The notes beneath the pieces are model-generated. The model did no database searches. It had not been told where the DNA came from and saw only the letters and a list, made by a program, of their open reading frames with translations. Shown piece after piece: positions 11,607-59,709 of a stretch of 64,000 nucleotides of DNA. This DNA comes from Apteryx mantelli (Eukaryota; Chordata; Aves; Apterygiformes; Apterygidae), in contig NC_089982.1 in NCBI RefSeq assembly GCF_036417845.1, forward strand, positions 67,035,684 through 67,099,683, given 5' to 3'. Made by a program: the position numbers and the translations under genes. Every line of letters starts with the position of its first letter. Within the stretch, counting starts at the first letter, position 1.

Positions 11607-14600
11607 CTACAAATCAAATATGAAATTCCAGCAGTTCAGAATTAGACTGTTGAAACAAGTTTGGTCTGCTACTCCAGCCTTGTGTACAAAACAAAGAACC
11701 CCTCTAACAGTTTCTGTACTCAGCTCACCACTCTGCTTAAGCTTACACAAATATTTTAGAAAGACAACCTCATCTTGATCTTAAGCTTCAAATAATGGAA
11801 AATCCATCACATCCATAGGTAAGGTGTTCCAATATTATTACCATCATCTAGAATAACACTTTATTTTACATTTGAATTTGTCCAGATTTTGCTTTCACCT
11901 AGTGGATCTCAACTTTTTCATCTAAATTTAGCTGGTGATGAAAATTTATACTGAGTAGCCTTGGTCATCAAGTACATACATCTCAGATAGCTGGGACAGG
12001 CCTATCCTCTTTAAAGTTTCATTAAAAAAGGCAGGTTTACCAGACTTCAATTTTATAACTCTTTTCCTATTTCTCTTCAGTGTTTCAGCACTTGCTTGGA
12101 CTGCAAGTCCTGCACTGATGACTTAACTGATAAGTGTAGTAAGGACATGGTATTAATCCTATTTGATTCTCCCCTGCTGTTGATGTTAGGTTTTTCTAAA
12201 CACAGGAAAAACTTACCCTTTAACATACTTGGATATGAGCTATTTCATCAAGACAAGCATTCTTATGCATATAAATGAGAAGCTCCAACCTTGAATACTT
12301 AATACCAGTTCCGTGACCTATGAAACACCAAACTATCGAGGATGGTCTATCACACTACTTTTTTTTTTTCTCCACTCATATGCTTTTCTATCCCGTCGAC
12401 TAGAAGCAGCAACTATCAAGCTGTTAGCATTGCATTCAAAATTTTCCTGAATGTACTGGATTTCTGACTTACTCCTCCTCCTGTGAGGCTGGAAGGTACT
12501 GGTTTATGAGCTACAGCTCATAAAATGTGCCTAAGCCAAATTGAAAAGCAATATTCCACAAAGCAAGAGCACAGAAAGTATATTTGTTACAACTAGGCCT
12601 CAGACCGCTTATGGCTGCTGTTCACTTTGACCTGGTTTAGAAATTAATTTCTGATGTGGAATTTGACATCTGTTTAATAAAGTATGGAGATATCAGAATT
12701 AATGCAACTTATTTGGTCAATTAAATCAATTTAAAAAACAAGTTTTGTTAAATTCAGAATTTTTAAGTGAAGAATTGGCCCAAGGAAACATTTTCTTGAT
12801 AAGTTTATTATAAAATAAAAATAAATTAACATATTACTTGAATCTATTCTTTAAGTTCACAGAAATATTCAGGTCTTACTTCACAAAGACCTGTGAAATA
12901 ATGAATACAAACACATAAATCAAGTATACCTGGAGGCTGAATGTTCTCTTGAACAATACCAGCTCGGTTTATTGACTGCTCTTTCTCTGGAAAACAGAAC
13001 AGAAAGAAAAATACTAGTAAAAAAAAAAACCAGACGTCTTGATAGCACCTAGTAAAATTATATTGAAAATTATATTCATTCTGGATACTATCCTGTAAAT
13101 TCTGGTCTACACAATGAACAGCAGGTCTGTTTGGGAAGATTATAGCCAAACTATAAGATAACCATCTTAAAGTAATGGCTACTTCTTAAAAAAGATGGAA
13201 AAATACCTGCCATGACACCATAATTTAAGGAACGACTAGTACCTTTAGGAGCTATCACTCATATGCTCAACATAAAACTGTAAGAGTTTTATTCTTTTCA
13301 GAAGTGGTGATTCCCAATTTCAGGCCCTGAAAGATGTTACATTCTATCACAAGCAGATTTCATGACAGCATCTATAAAGTCATCACTTGTAAATGTGTGA
13401 AATTAAATACCAGGGACGATATTTTCCCTGCAATGGATCTGTCTCAGATTTTTAAGTTTCAAACAGTTCCAAGAACAGAAGTAGGCAAATCTATATCCTG
13501 TCAAATGCTTTACTATTGTAGTGCTTTGGAGCACAAAATCAAAGCTTGGCTGGATTGAACTTTTAAGCCTTTAAAAAAACACAGTTTGTACATCCTCAGG
13601 GGAAACCTGGAACTAAGTTCACCTTAAAACCAAAATTTATGAGCATCCTATTCTCACCAAGAATGGACAAGCACTATGTGTTACCAGGCTGTCCTGGTAA
13701 CACTGCTGCACTACTGTGCCTCATTTGTCCAGAACGTGAAAGATGCACAATAAACACAAGATGGAAGAAGGAAAACATATCATTTCATGTTTACACATTC
13801 AGTGTTACTCCACAGAACTAAAATCCATTCTTGCCTTTTGCAGTATTACTGTGTGATGCTAGTCCAGATGTCAGCTTCCCAATACAAAGAAATATTGAGC
13901 ATTCACCCATAGCTCAAGTCAATGGGAAGTTTGAGCTTCAACAGGAGCTTTACTGTCATACAGCTCACTAAACAGTTCCAAAAATTACAACACTTTTGTA
14001 CACCAAAGATTAAAACTAATGCTTACACTTCTCGAGCACTACAACTGTGAAAGTCCATGCTCTCAGCAGACTGTTATGAAAATGAATGCTTATGCAGCAC
14101 TCATACCACAGTGATGTCAAGAAAAGCCCACAGGAAACTAATAAAGGTGTCATCAAAGCAGAGTTTGACCAACATGTAATAAATAAAGCCTAGAATCACA
14201 CATTAAATAACAAGTTTAAGTACTTGCTAACTGCATACTGCCTACCCTGTGTGCTAAATGGAGATTAACAAAAGAAACTAACCTGCTAGGGTTGATCATA
14301 TAATTCACAAGTACACAGGAGAAAGCTTATCTATTAGTTCTATTATTTCCTTAATACTGAGTCACACTTGTACCATTTTCAGAAAGCATGCCACAAGCAA
14401 AAGTAAGCATAAGGTTTTTTTAAATGTGAACACAGAACAAAAAACCTATCTTTGTGGGCAGTTTCCAAGTTCATAAACATGGCTTCCTTAAACAATTTTG
14501 GTTTCTTGCAAGTTAAATTTTACTTCAGCATAGATGTGAGGCTAAAGTCCCTCTGAGAAGAACAATAAGTTGGTTAACCCTTTTCCATTTTTTTCTTCCT

Positions 14601-15450
14601 AGAAATCCCTTCAGCTGCCTGAAGAGGTTAACCATATAAATCTTGATTTTATTGTCATTAGCTTCTACAGCTTGTAAAAGGTCAAGTGAGGGGATGAGAT
14701 TTGTTACACCAAAACTTTTCCCCATTTCCTTTACAGCAGTTAATAAAGATTTAGGAATAACACGTGCTCCCCCTGCTGCTCCTGCGGCACAGAGCACCCG
14801 ACTGGACCGCTGAGGTTTCACACACAGCATCCTATGTTGTCAAGTCCTCAAAGGCTCCCTGGTTACAAAGTAACTCACAGGTGGGAAAAAAGGGGGCAGT
14901 TGTGCCCTTTGACCGGTTCGAGCAGGTCCCCTCTGCTGTGTTTCGAGCAGGAGAGTGTGTTTTTCTTCACCAGTCAGGTTCAAAGAAAACTCTGCAGACT
15001 GATCACAGCTCTAGCGAGTCAGTGCAATTGCTAAAGAATGTGTTACCATGCCTTAAATCTAGCACTGCAATTGGGACTGAAATACATAACTTGCATAACT
15101 TCTTTAATTGTACCTATGGTCGTTCTTAAAGTAATTATCTCAAAGAACAACCAAGCGTATTTTCAACCACCCTCCGGCCAACAATTTAGCGTCAACTTGA
15201 AGCAGAAGCACCCCGAGGCTTGCCGCTGCTACGCGGGCGAACAGCAAGCCACTCACGCAGGGAGCCGGCACGCGCGGGTGCCCGGCCCCGCCGCCCGCCC
15301 CGCGGCCTCCCCAGCGCCCGCTAGGCCGCGCCCCCGCTCACTGTACTCCTCCGGCTGCAGCAGCGGCCGGAAGTAGATGGGGTAAAAGGCCGCGCCCACC
15401 ACGGCCGCGAAGCCGCCGAAGATGAACACGGTGCGCGACAGCCCCGCCAT
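11569..15450 (-). CDS. SMIM20: SMIM20 (MITRAC7 / phoenixin precursor), three-exon spliced gene
   Basis: The coding exons are complement(15342..15450, 12930..12986, 11569..11606), 109+57+38 = 204 nt, which is 67 codons plus TAA, the length of the mammalian protein. All boundaries are GT-AG and the phases match (A|AG and G|GA split codons). The protein starts [14 protein letters not shown]. It has one membrane segment (about residues 8-28, containing [12 protein letters not shown]), then [13 protein letters not shown], and ends with [15 protein letters not shown]. From knowledge of the family: SMIM20/MITRAC7 is a small inner-mitochondrial-membrane protein that stabilises newly made COX1 during complex IV assembly, and its C-terminus is the proposed source of the amidated peptides phoenixin-14 and -20. 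The Gly amide donor and the basic Arg-Lys are intact. The start lies in a strong context (GCGGCCATGG). The gene is divergent from SEL1L3, as in human. Identification is near certain; expression is inferred. Confidence 0.96.
11607..12929 (-). other. SMIM20: SMIM20 intron 2
   Basis: A GT-AG intron of AT-rich sequence without a recognisable gene or recent repeat. Confidence 0.85.
12930..12986 (-). CDS. SMIM20: SMIM20 coding exon 2
   Basis: A 57-nt exon encoding [19 protein letters not shown] plus the first base of a split Gly codon. The acceptor is a pyrimidine tract ending TTTTCCAG; the donor is CCAG|GTATAC. It carries the N-terminal part of the phoenixin peptide, including the single Arg before AGIVQE. 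Confidence 0.94.
12987..15341 (-). other. SMIM20: SMIM20 intron 1
   Basis: A GT-AG intron. A 101-aa open frame on the minus strand (14525..14830) and overlapping plus-strand frames inside it resemble no family I know and I treat them as chance. The 5' end of the intron lies in the CpG island. Confidence 0.85.
15342..15450 (-). CDS. SMIM20: SMIM20 coding exon 1
   Basis: This exon encodes residues 1-36 and the first base of codon 37 ([14 protein letters not shown]...[10 protein letters not shown]). It contains the single membrane helix. The donor is ACA|GTGAGC on the minus strand. The reading frame is open upstream of this ATG through a poly-Ala stretch made by the GGC repeat, but the Kozak context and homology to the 67-aa family support this ATG. 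Confidence 0.95.
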
Positions 15451-15451
15451 G

Positions 15452-15508
<57 letters not shown>
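15452..15508 (-). repeat. Perfect (GGC)19 trinucleotide repeat in SMIM20 5' UTR
   Basis: Nineteen uninterrupted GCC units on the plus strand read as GGC in the SMIM20 transcript. The tract ends one base before the ATG. In frame with the start codon it would encode alanines (GCG). Confidence 0.95.
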
Positions 15509-17140
15509 CGGAAGCTGCGCGCCTCCCGCTTCCGGCGTAAACAGGAAGTGGGACTTGTCACGTGGGGCGCCGCGCCGCCCGGCGGGGGAGGGGCGGCCGT
15601 TAACGGCGCGGAGAAGCCCTGGGCGAGCGGTAGCCGCGTCCAGCCACCCCAGCTGCGGCCTCCGTGTCCTTGTTGTGCGCCGTTGTGCGGAAAGCCGAGC
15701 AAGCGCCTGTGATGCTAAACAGAAAAGTTCCCCAAAGCCCGTGGTCGCCTGAGCGGACAGGTCCCGCTGCCCGCGTTACCTTTACCCTGGCTGCGAGGCA
15801 GCGGGACGGGCTGCCGAGGAGCTTGTGGCGGAAGGGCACAGCGCCGGGAACCGCCTGCAGCTGCTCCGTCAGGCTCTGAGTGCAAAAGTGCTCTGGGTTT
15901 TGATGGAAGCTTTGCATGCTCATATGCGTCAGCAATCTTCTTAGTTTTGAGCAGAAGGAGGAGAGAACGAAAAATGCTTTAGCACCAGATTTGGTGTTTA
16001 GGTGTCTTACAAAAAACCACGGTTTTAAACAACACGGGCCTTTTAGGCTGTTCCTTTTGGTCACCGTTCGTTTGTAAGATGTGTCTATCAGGAGTTTCCA
16101 GAGCCATAGGTGTGCGACAAAGGGGAGGTTTTAGAAGCACGGAAATTTCAAAGACTATTTTATTGATATTTAATGGTCACTGTCACACATAGGCACCTTT
16201 ATGACATAAGTTATTTTTGCATTCCTGACAAACACATTCCACATTTTCCTGTGGAAAAGAAATAGGGGTGATTGATGCCCCTTTCTGGAGCAGGCTCTGC
16301 TGACGGTCTCCCGAGGCTTCATCTGTGGGAAGCAGGGCACCCACTGGTTTTGGCTGGCTCGCGAGGCTCCCACCTCCCACCCTCCAACTGAGCAAAGGGG
16401 CAGCCTGGACTCGGAGAGAGCAGGCAAAGCGGCCTCGTATGCCTGCTAGCACTCCGTGCCACCTGCATTACCTGCGGAGACGTTAGCATTTCTGTGTGTA
16501 CAGCCTCTGCCCTAAACTAAACAGCGCGAAGTTTTGTTACTGTGTGATCATTCGTCATCCGCGAGCAGGATGAAGAATCTCCACTTGCGTTCATCACAAT
16601 AAATTAAAGGGTGGGAGCAGCCCTTCAGGGCTGAGCTGGAAGGAGGCAGCCAGTCTAAGAAATGCAGGCTGCAGGCGTGAGGCCCGGAAGGGGGGAGAGA
16701 ACAAAACGGGGAGCTGAACGGTAACCCCGAAACGTGGATGTCCAGGAGGCGGCCTCCGCTGCGTGGCCGGGGTGGGCACTTCACGGGGCCGCGTCCCCCC
16801 GCGTGCCGCAGGGCTCCCATCACAGCGCCTGGAAACGATCATCCGCTCCGGGGTCGCTGGCCGCTCGCTATTTACCGGTGCTTGTGGGGGGTTTCGGGGC
16901 GCCTGCGAGCACGGCCGATAACCGGGGCGGCGAGGCAGGCTGGGCGCGGCAGTCCCGAGGAGCTCGGCCCCCGCCGGGAGGCGGCGCCGGCCCGGCTGGG
17001 GAGGGCGGCGGAGCCCGCGGTGCCGCGGCGGCTGCGGGGGAGCCCCGGCCGCGCCCGGACCTGCCCTGCCCTGCCCGGCCCCGCCCGCGGCACCGGCGCG
17101 GCCCCGCCGCGACGCCCCTCCTCCAGGAAGCCGCATCCGC

Positions 17141-17179
17141 CTCGCCTCGCCTCGCCTCGCCTCGCCCCGTGCCGTGCCG
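17141..17179 (+). repeat. CTCGC and GTGCC pentamer repeats
   Basis: Five tandem CTCGC units (17141-17165) run into about three GTGCC-type units. They lie roughly 90-125 bases before the SEL1L3 start codon, probably in its 5' UTR or core promoter. Confidence 0.85.
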
Positions 17180-17267
17180 TGCCGCCGGCGGGGCCGGCCG
17201 CGCTGGACACCAGCACCGCCGCCGCCACCGCCATCGCCACGCCGCTGGGCGCAGCCGCCGCGGCAGC

Positions 17268-53622
<36,355 letters not shown>

Positions 53623-54770
53623 GGGGTAGTTTTTTTAAGGCTGATATCCAGCCATGAGGGTGGGATATGAACGGTTGCAAATCTAAAAAATGGCAACCCT
53701 ATTTATTGATTAGCATTAATAATGCACTCCAACAGTCAAAATCCTCGGGAAATCCACTGATCTAATATATCCATGATAGAGGAGAAAAAACCTATAACTT
53801 CTTTAACAATCCAAATAAAGAATACTGATTTTCTCACTAGACCCAACATACGATCATACGGTATTTCTTTAATGGACTGGAAAAAAAGACACAAAATCTT
53901 TGCCTAACTGAAGAATGAGCAAAACTCCCACTGGTTTCAATGAAGAATAAATTTTACTCACCTAACTAAAATCTTATCAAATTGCCTTTACCATATTTGA
54001 GCTTGTTGTACTGATGTCGTTAACTAAGTTGGAAGCATGGACACAAGACAAAAGCAAAAGCCAGCCACCTGCACTTTCCACAGCACATCAGCCAGAGCTT
54101 TGGCTGGTGCATGCAGTGATAGCAACTACTTTTTTGGCATCTCATATTCCATCCTGGCAAATCTTTCATACAAAACGTGTTTTCCTTTAAAAGAAGAACT
54201 CCCACCAGGAAGATTTGCAATATGATCATGACATGGTAGTTCTGCTGGCTAACCCTTGAAGGGTCAAAGCTTCAAAGTGTCAGCAATTTCCTGGGGACCA
54301 GAGCAATTAATGCCCCCCACCTCCCAACACACACCCCCTACCCAAGTGAAAACAGCTTCCTTAAAAAACAATAAATGAATATTAAAATGGGGACAGGTGA
54401 CACGAGATGAATGAACAATTTATTTTCAGATTCTTATATAGCTAATATTGGGAAGGGTTTATTTCTAGTCCTATAGTAAATTTTAAAGACACCTGTTTAA
54501 ATGGCAATTTATTTAATAAATATTAGATGGGATTATACAGGTAATATGTATAGAGTGGAGATGTCTTCTGTCTGATTTTAAGCTGTGAGGTAAGTGGCTG
54601 TAGGAAAGGTCTGACCTTTAAAGCAGGTGTGCATACACCTCTGCAAAATTATTTAAATCATATAGATTATAAATTGCATCAATCTATGCATTATTGAGGG
54701 TTAAATTCACTTTCCTTGCACTGCATTATTTACTCTTGTAAATAAAAATATTTTTCTATTTCAGACTTTA
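53623..54770 (+). terminator. SEL1L3: SEL1L3 3' UTR with candidate poly(A) signals
   Basis: AATAAA occurs at 53814-53819 and 53946-53951, with further copies near 54.37, 54.51 and 54.74 kb. The last is followed by a T- and TG-rich stretch as at a cleavage site. Which one is used cannot be decided from sequence; the end is drawn at the last plausible site. Confidence 0.5.
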
Positions 54771-55723
54771 TGTGAAGGATTTTTTTAAAGCTTGGGACAA
54801 ATGGGACAATCAGCCATTGCTTTGAGGAATACAGAGTTCTCACAGAGCAGACTTCAAAATGTTTGTTTTTCCATCAAGAGGTAGAAGTTTTCAGTAGGAA
54901 AGGAATGATGAAGAAATAATTTGAGAGAGTAAAATAAATGCATGCATTTATGCATACAACCCCCCCCCCATCAGTGTATGTTTCTCCTGCAGAAAAAAAT
55001 CCAAAAGTTTCTGGGAAAAGTTATTGCTTCTAGCCAAGATTTCCATTCAGTAAGGAAAGGGAGGGGGAAAACAGGTGTTGAAGCTTTTTTTTTTTTTCTC
55101 CCTACATTCTCTCTTCAGCAGTACAAACACAGAATGAATTAGATGATATGCCATATTATTGAACTTTCCATTTTTTTTGAGCAAGAAGAACAGTGCAAAT
55201 AATTTTTTCATTCTTAGTATAAAAATAGAATAGGTAGAGGCTAACACCTTTTGCAGTGCTTTTATGTATAGCCTGGTGTTCCTTTCTACAAAGTATTTTC
55301 AAGCAGGATAAAGGAACTTCACTCTTGCATTATAAACAATTGCCCACTTGCACAGGTTATATATCCTGTGCTTTTGTTATCCACTGCAAATAGATCATTA
55401 GCATTTTTGAGCCTGTTTCGACTTGTAAATCCTTGTGCTGCTGAATTTGATAATACCAGATTTCTTAACACAAATGTATGGATACTGTAAGAGTTCTCCC
55501 AACTTTACACTTCTCACCTAATAAATGAAAACAAGTGGTCTGACATCATTTTAAAATAATGGACATTATGTGCATTTGTATTGAAGTCGGGTCATGGTGA
55601 GATGGTGAAACCAGAATGAGATGTATTGCAGAAAGTCAAGTGCAGTCTTTGAAAACGAGTAGGCCAATTGTCACAGCAGAGGCACAATGTTGTGCACCAA
55701 ATTGTACATGCTGTTAGAGTGGT

Positions 55724-55745
55724 CACACACACACACACACCCCCC
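55724..55745. repeat. (CA)n microsatellite followed by C run
   Basis: About eight to nine CA units followed by a run of C. Confidence 0.85.
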
Positions 55746-57119
55746 AAGAAGAAAAAGCAAAACTATTTGAACATACCTGTGGCAAATCTTGCATCTAGTA
55801 AGCCATGAATGTAAAACTTATTTTACTATATATGCCATAATCCATGCAAGTGACAGGATCTATAAAAAAGGCAATTTTTGTAAAAAAGCACTAGTTAGAT
55901 ATTAATCCCATGAAAGTTTGTCTGTGGTGGTGTGATTGCAGGCTATCGTACCCATGTGTTGAAATTATGGAGTTTTTGGAACAGCTGTATTTTAGGTTTT
56001 GTACCCGCAGGTCGGAATCAAGTGTTAGCAGTCAGTGTGACTGCAGTTTCCTATCCAAAGGGGGGTCGTGTTCTCAGCTTTAGTACTGAACTAATTGGAG
56101 GAGGTTTGCCAGAAATCCAATTTCACATCTGTATCTCAAAAGACAATTGCCAAAGTTGCAATATACTTCCTGACGCCAACAGTTAATAATTAGATCTTTG
56201 TTTATTGTTAGCTATTACGTCAGAAGTCCCACCAAGAGTAAACAACATCAAAGCATGTAAAAGATAAGCAACACTCCACAATAAGTTGGCAATACTTAGG
56301 GCTGAAATAATAATTATTTATTCATCACTTACGATAAGATCTGATTTCTAGGAGGCTATTTAAAAACCTAGACAATCATGTACAATTCCCAGAGAGGACA
56401 GTTAGTTAAGCTAAGCAGCTACAGAGTTCTACTGCATCTGCAATATAAAAAAGGAAGTTGCAATAATCAAACGTTACCTTTCCTAAGTTGAAAGAGGACC
56501 TTTGAAGTTTATATTATCTGCAGCCCACACTGAGTGTTTAGGATGGGAGTGTGGAAGTATTAATTGAAAAGTATAGAGCTAAAACATGGCTTGTTTATAT
56601 TTCATAGAAATCCAGCAATCCAAGAAGTTCAGGCTGGAAAATAAAGCTTTTGTAAAGCTCAAGTAGTGCTTAAGGCAGTTTAAGTGGTGTCCATTTTCCT
56701 CTTTCCCTCCCCTCCCTTCTCTTCTTGGTTCAGCTCAGAATAGTCTTTAGCAAATGAATTATAGCACAACTTTGTCAATGAAGAATTTCAGAGTGGTTAT
56801 TTCCAAAATAGGTGCCCAATTGTTTATCTAATACTGATGCAGTTTACAGCAACTAAATAAACAGTTGTGTGTTACTGCACATGAATAGAGAGAGAAACAT
56901 TACATGCAATGTATCGAAGTGCTATGAAAAAGGGGAGAATTACATACCAATTACAGATAGAGAAAATAAGGTGCTGTGAAGATAAGCTTCAAAAATAAAG
57001 TCTGGGTGAGTAGTTCTCTGAACGTTCAACATCTTTGAAGATTAAGCAGTAGGTGTTTCAAACTGGTTATCCAAAATTTGCAGATACTCTGAGGAGTTTG
57101 ATTAGCTTTGAACTCCACA

Positions 57120-57200
57120 GCAAGACAGTGGCAAGACAGAACTGAATGCAGGCATCCTCATTTGGGCTTATACTCTAACCACAGCATGATGCTGCTTCCC
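57120..57200 (+). mobile_element. MIR 3'-half relic
   Basis: AGTGGCAAGACAGAACTGAA, then CAGGCATCCT and ACTCTAACCACAGCATGATG resemble the MIR 3' half. Degraded. Confidence 0.5.
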
Positions 57201-59673
57201 AGTCCATAGTGCTGAGCATTACATACCAATATGCAAGCATGAATGTATGCTTTAAGTTATACATTCATGTTTATTAAAAAGTCACTTTAAAATAGGAATC
57301 TATTCAGTGAACAAAATGGGCAAGTTCCCAGAAATTTGTCCTGGTACTTTTGCAGTTATGTACTACAAACATATTTCATACTGGGAAAGCATTATAGATG
57401 CTCTTTACAAGCATATCAGAAACCTGGATTATCCCTGAAGAGATTTGTTTTATAGCAGATTCTCAGTCTGTGTAAACTGTCCCCATTGACTTTAATGGAC
57501 TATGACATTTAAGACTGGCTGACTGTTGACCCTAATCCTGGATGAAGTGCAGCACAAAGATATGAAAACAGGTTGAGTAAGCTTGGGTTGAGGACTTTCC
57601 ATACACCCTTCCCCCTGCAAAAAAGCAACAACAAAAAAACCTGCACACAAACGTACAAGCTAGATTAAAAGACTGGGATGTAGGAAGAACAGAGGCGAAA
57701 GAAACAGCTGGAATTTTTAGCAGGACAAGCCCAAGGATGCTAAAGGATGACAAGGGGAATCCAGGCATGGAGCAGCCTCCCACGCTAACTGAGATCTAGG
57801 CAAGGGGAACAATTCCTGAAGATAGTAAATGACAAAAAAGCAGAGGTGGGAGTACAAACACACTGGAAACACATCATGGCTTGGACTTTTATGAAAAGGC
57901 CTAATTACTATGCCAGAAGGACACATTATTGTTTACAGTAAGAAATGTAAGGTTCAGTCTGGGCCTAAATACATCTACGTTAAAAGCAGTCACATACAGG
58001 TTCATGTAAATGAGAATCAGAACCCAAAGAGATAAGGAGTAACAAGCAATTGAAATGGAAAGGAAAAGATAACTTGCATAATTGCAGCAGGTCAAGCTCA
58101 TGCTTAAATTACAGTAAGCGTTAGAAGAGTTTGCAGAAAATTTACTGTAGATTAGGTACTCTGAAGCATTGAGGCTCCAATCCATATAGCACTGGCACAA
58201 TTTCAGTTAAGGTGCCCATTGACTTAAGGGGGTTGGGCTGTTTGGTCAATGCTATCAGGTGCTTGAACATGGTATCTTAATATCCCCTTCAAAGAAAACA
58301 GGCAGCAATAAGCTTTTATTGCTTTGTCCTCAGTGATCTTTCATTTAATTTATCCCTGGACCTTGCTTCCCTGCCCCCATCCCCATTTTCTGGTCCCTGT
58401 TTTTTCCCCAATTCGTCCTTCTTGACCTCTGTCCTTGATCACCCATCAGCTTTCTAGATAGCCCCTGATATTCAGCATTGCTGTTTCTTCTTATCAGTTC
58501 TACCAGGTGAACAGAAGAAAGTGCGAGTCCACTGGCAGACCCTAGCACTGTCCAATGACAGCTTGACAGAGTAGAAACCAGGATGTGTTCATAATGGCAT
58601 GACCTTAATCATTTGTCCAGCAAGATCTTTAATTTGCCTCCAACTTGCATAATCTCTCTCACTCAGTTTGTATTAATAAACTAATGGGGACCAGGGTCCA
58701 TTGTGGGAGAAAGTGGTACAGCACAACTGTAGTTAAACCCTTCCTCAGAAGAGGGTTGCCTCATCCATACTGCCTGTTGGGAACAGCCCCTGGTCCACAC
58801 AGCCCCCTCAACCATGCCTAGACACTGACCCAGAAGATACTACTTGAATGTGCCAAAACTATGCCAGGAAGCACACTACCAAGTAGTGCAGATGATCATG
58901 AGCCAGAATCCAGGCATAACTTTTTGGACCCGTTTAGATTAATTGTGCAGATGAACTCCAAGACTGCTGGCTTCTTAGTAGTAGGCTGAAGGACTCCATG
59001 GATTTTTATATCCCCTGCAACTACTGTAAAATTAGCCCCTCTGCTTTCACAGACCTGTTTGTCAGCATGGAACTTCCAGCAGTCCAGATGTTCACAGTTG
59101 TTTTGGAGACTTACTTTCTTGGGAGCAAGGTGCTTAGCAGGCATTCGTAGTCCACAGGACAGCCTTTCCAGCACAAACCAATACTGACTGATTGCAGTGA
59201 TAAATGAAAGTTTCCACTCATGCTTTACCTTCTTCTGGAGTTGTTCCTGGTGAGAGGGGAAGAAGAAGAAGAAATCATTAACATGAACATCATATTCCAC
59301 CCTGTGAAAGACTCCAGATACTGACAACTCCCCATAACACCCCCACGACTAACACCAGAATGAAACCATCAACCTCAGGGTCCAGAGGAGCAGGGAAAGG
59401 GTAAGCACAACACCAGAGAAAGGAGTAGAAACTCAGTGTGTGTCACAATTTTAATTGTATTATTACTATGATTGCAACTTTTTCTGTTTAAGTACTCTAA
59501 CTTAATCTCTTATCAGCATCCACTCAAGGTCATTGTTATGTTTGCTAACTTGCTTTTACACCTTTCTCTTTCTTCTTTGGTCTGCTGCTCCAGGTTACAT
59601 CCAAGTTTACTATATATGGTGCCATTTACTTATGTTAGATACTGTGTTGCCCCTAAAACCAGTGGCAATGGGT

Positions 59674-59675
59674 CC

Positions 59676-59707
<32 letters not shown>
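59674..59707. repeat. C10-T24 homopyrimidine tract
   Basis: Ten C directly followed by twenty-four T on the plus strand. Confidence 0.9.

Positions 59708-59709
<2 letters not shown>

Larger units (their letters stand above)
15190..15870. promoter_or_regulatory. SMIM20: CpG island with SMIM20 promoter
   Basis: A dense GC and CpG block covering SMIM20 exon 1 and its upstream DNA. ETS-type cores lie at 15508-15514 (CCGGAAG, +), 15529-15535 (CCGGAAG, -) and 15542-15550 (CAGGAAGTG, +). A CACGTG E-box core sits in GTCACGTG at 15557-15564. Clustered ETS (GABP/NRF-2) sites and an E-box are usual for nuclear genes of mitochondrial proteins. There is no TATA box. The transcription start is not resolved but is probably between about 15510 and 15570 on the minus strand. 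Confidence 0.8.

Noticed and set aside
11275-11778. 167-codon plus-strand open frame
   Set aside because: It overlaps the 3' UTR and last exon of SMIM20 in antisense and resembles no protein family known to me.
14525-14830. 101-codon Lys-rich minus-strand open frame in SMIM20 intron 1
   Set aside because: No recognised family, no clear splice sites in phase with SMIM20. A retrocopy cannot be excluded without a search.
15451-15702. N-terminal extension of SMIM20 from an upstream in-frame ATG at 15702
   Set aside because: The family protein is 67 aa from the Kozak-context ATG, and the extension is low-complexity poly-Ala preceded by promoter-like sequence. Kept only as a question in the GGC finding.
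15422-15712. Plus-strand open frame with a poly-alanine run opposite SMIM20 exon 1
   Set aside because: It is the antisense reading of the GCC repeat and CpG island; no homology or splice support.
58896-59327. 143-codon minus-strand frame on the side where SLC34A2 is expected
   Set aside because: Its sequence does not resemble a phosphate transporter or any family I know. It contains a GAA-repeat-derived Phe run.
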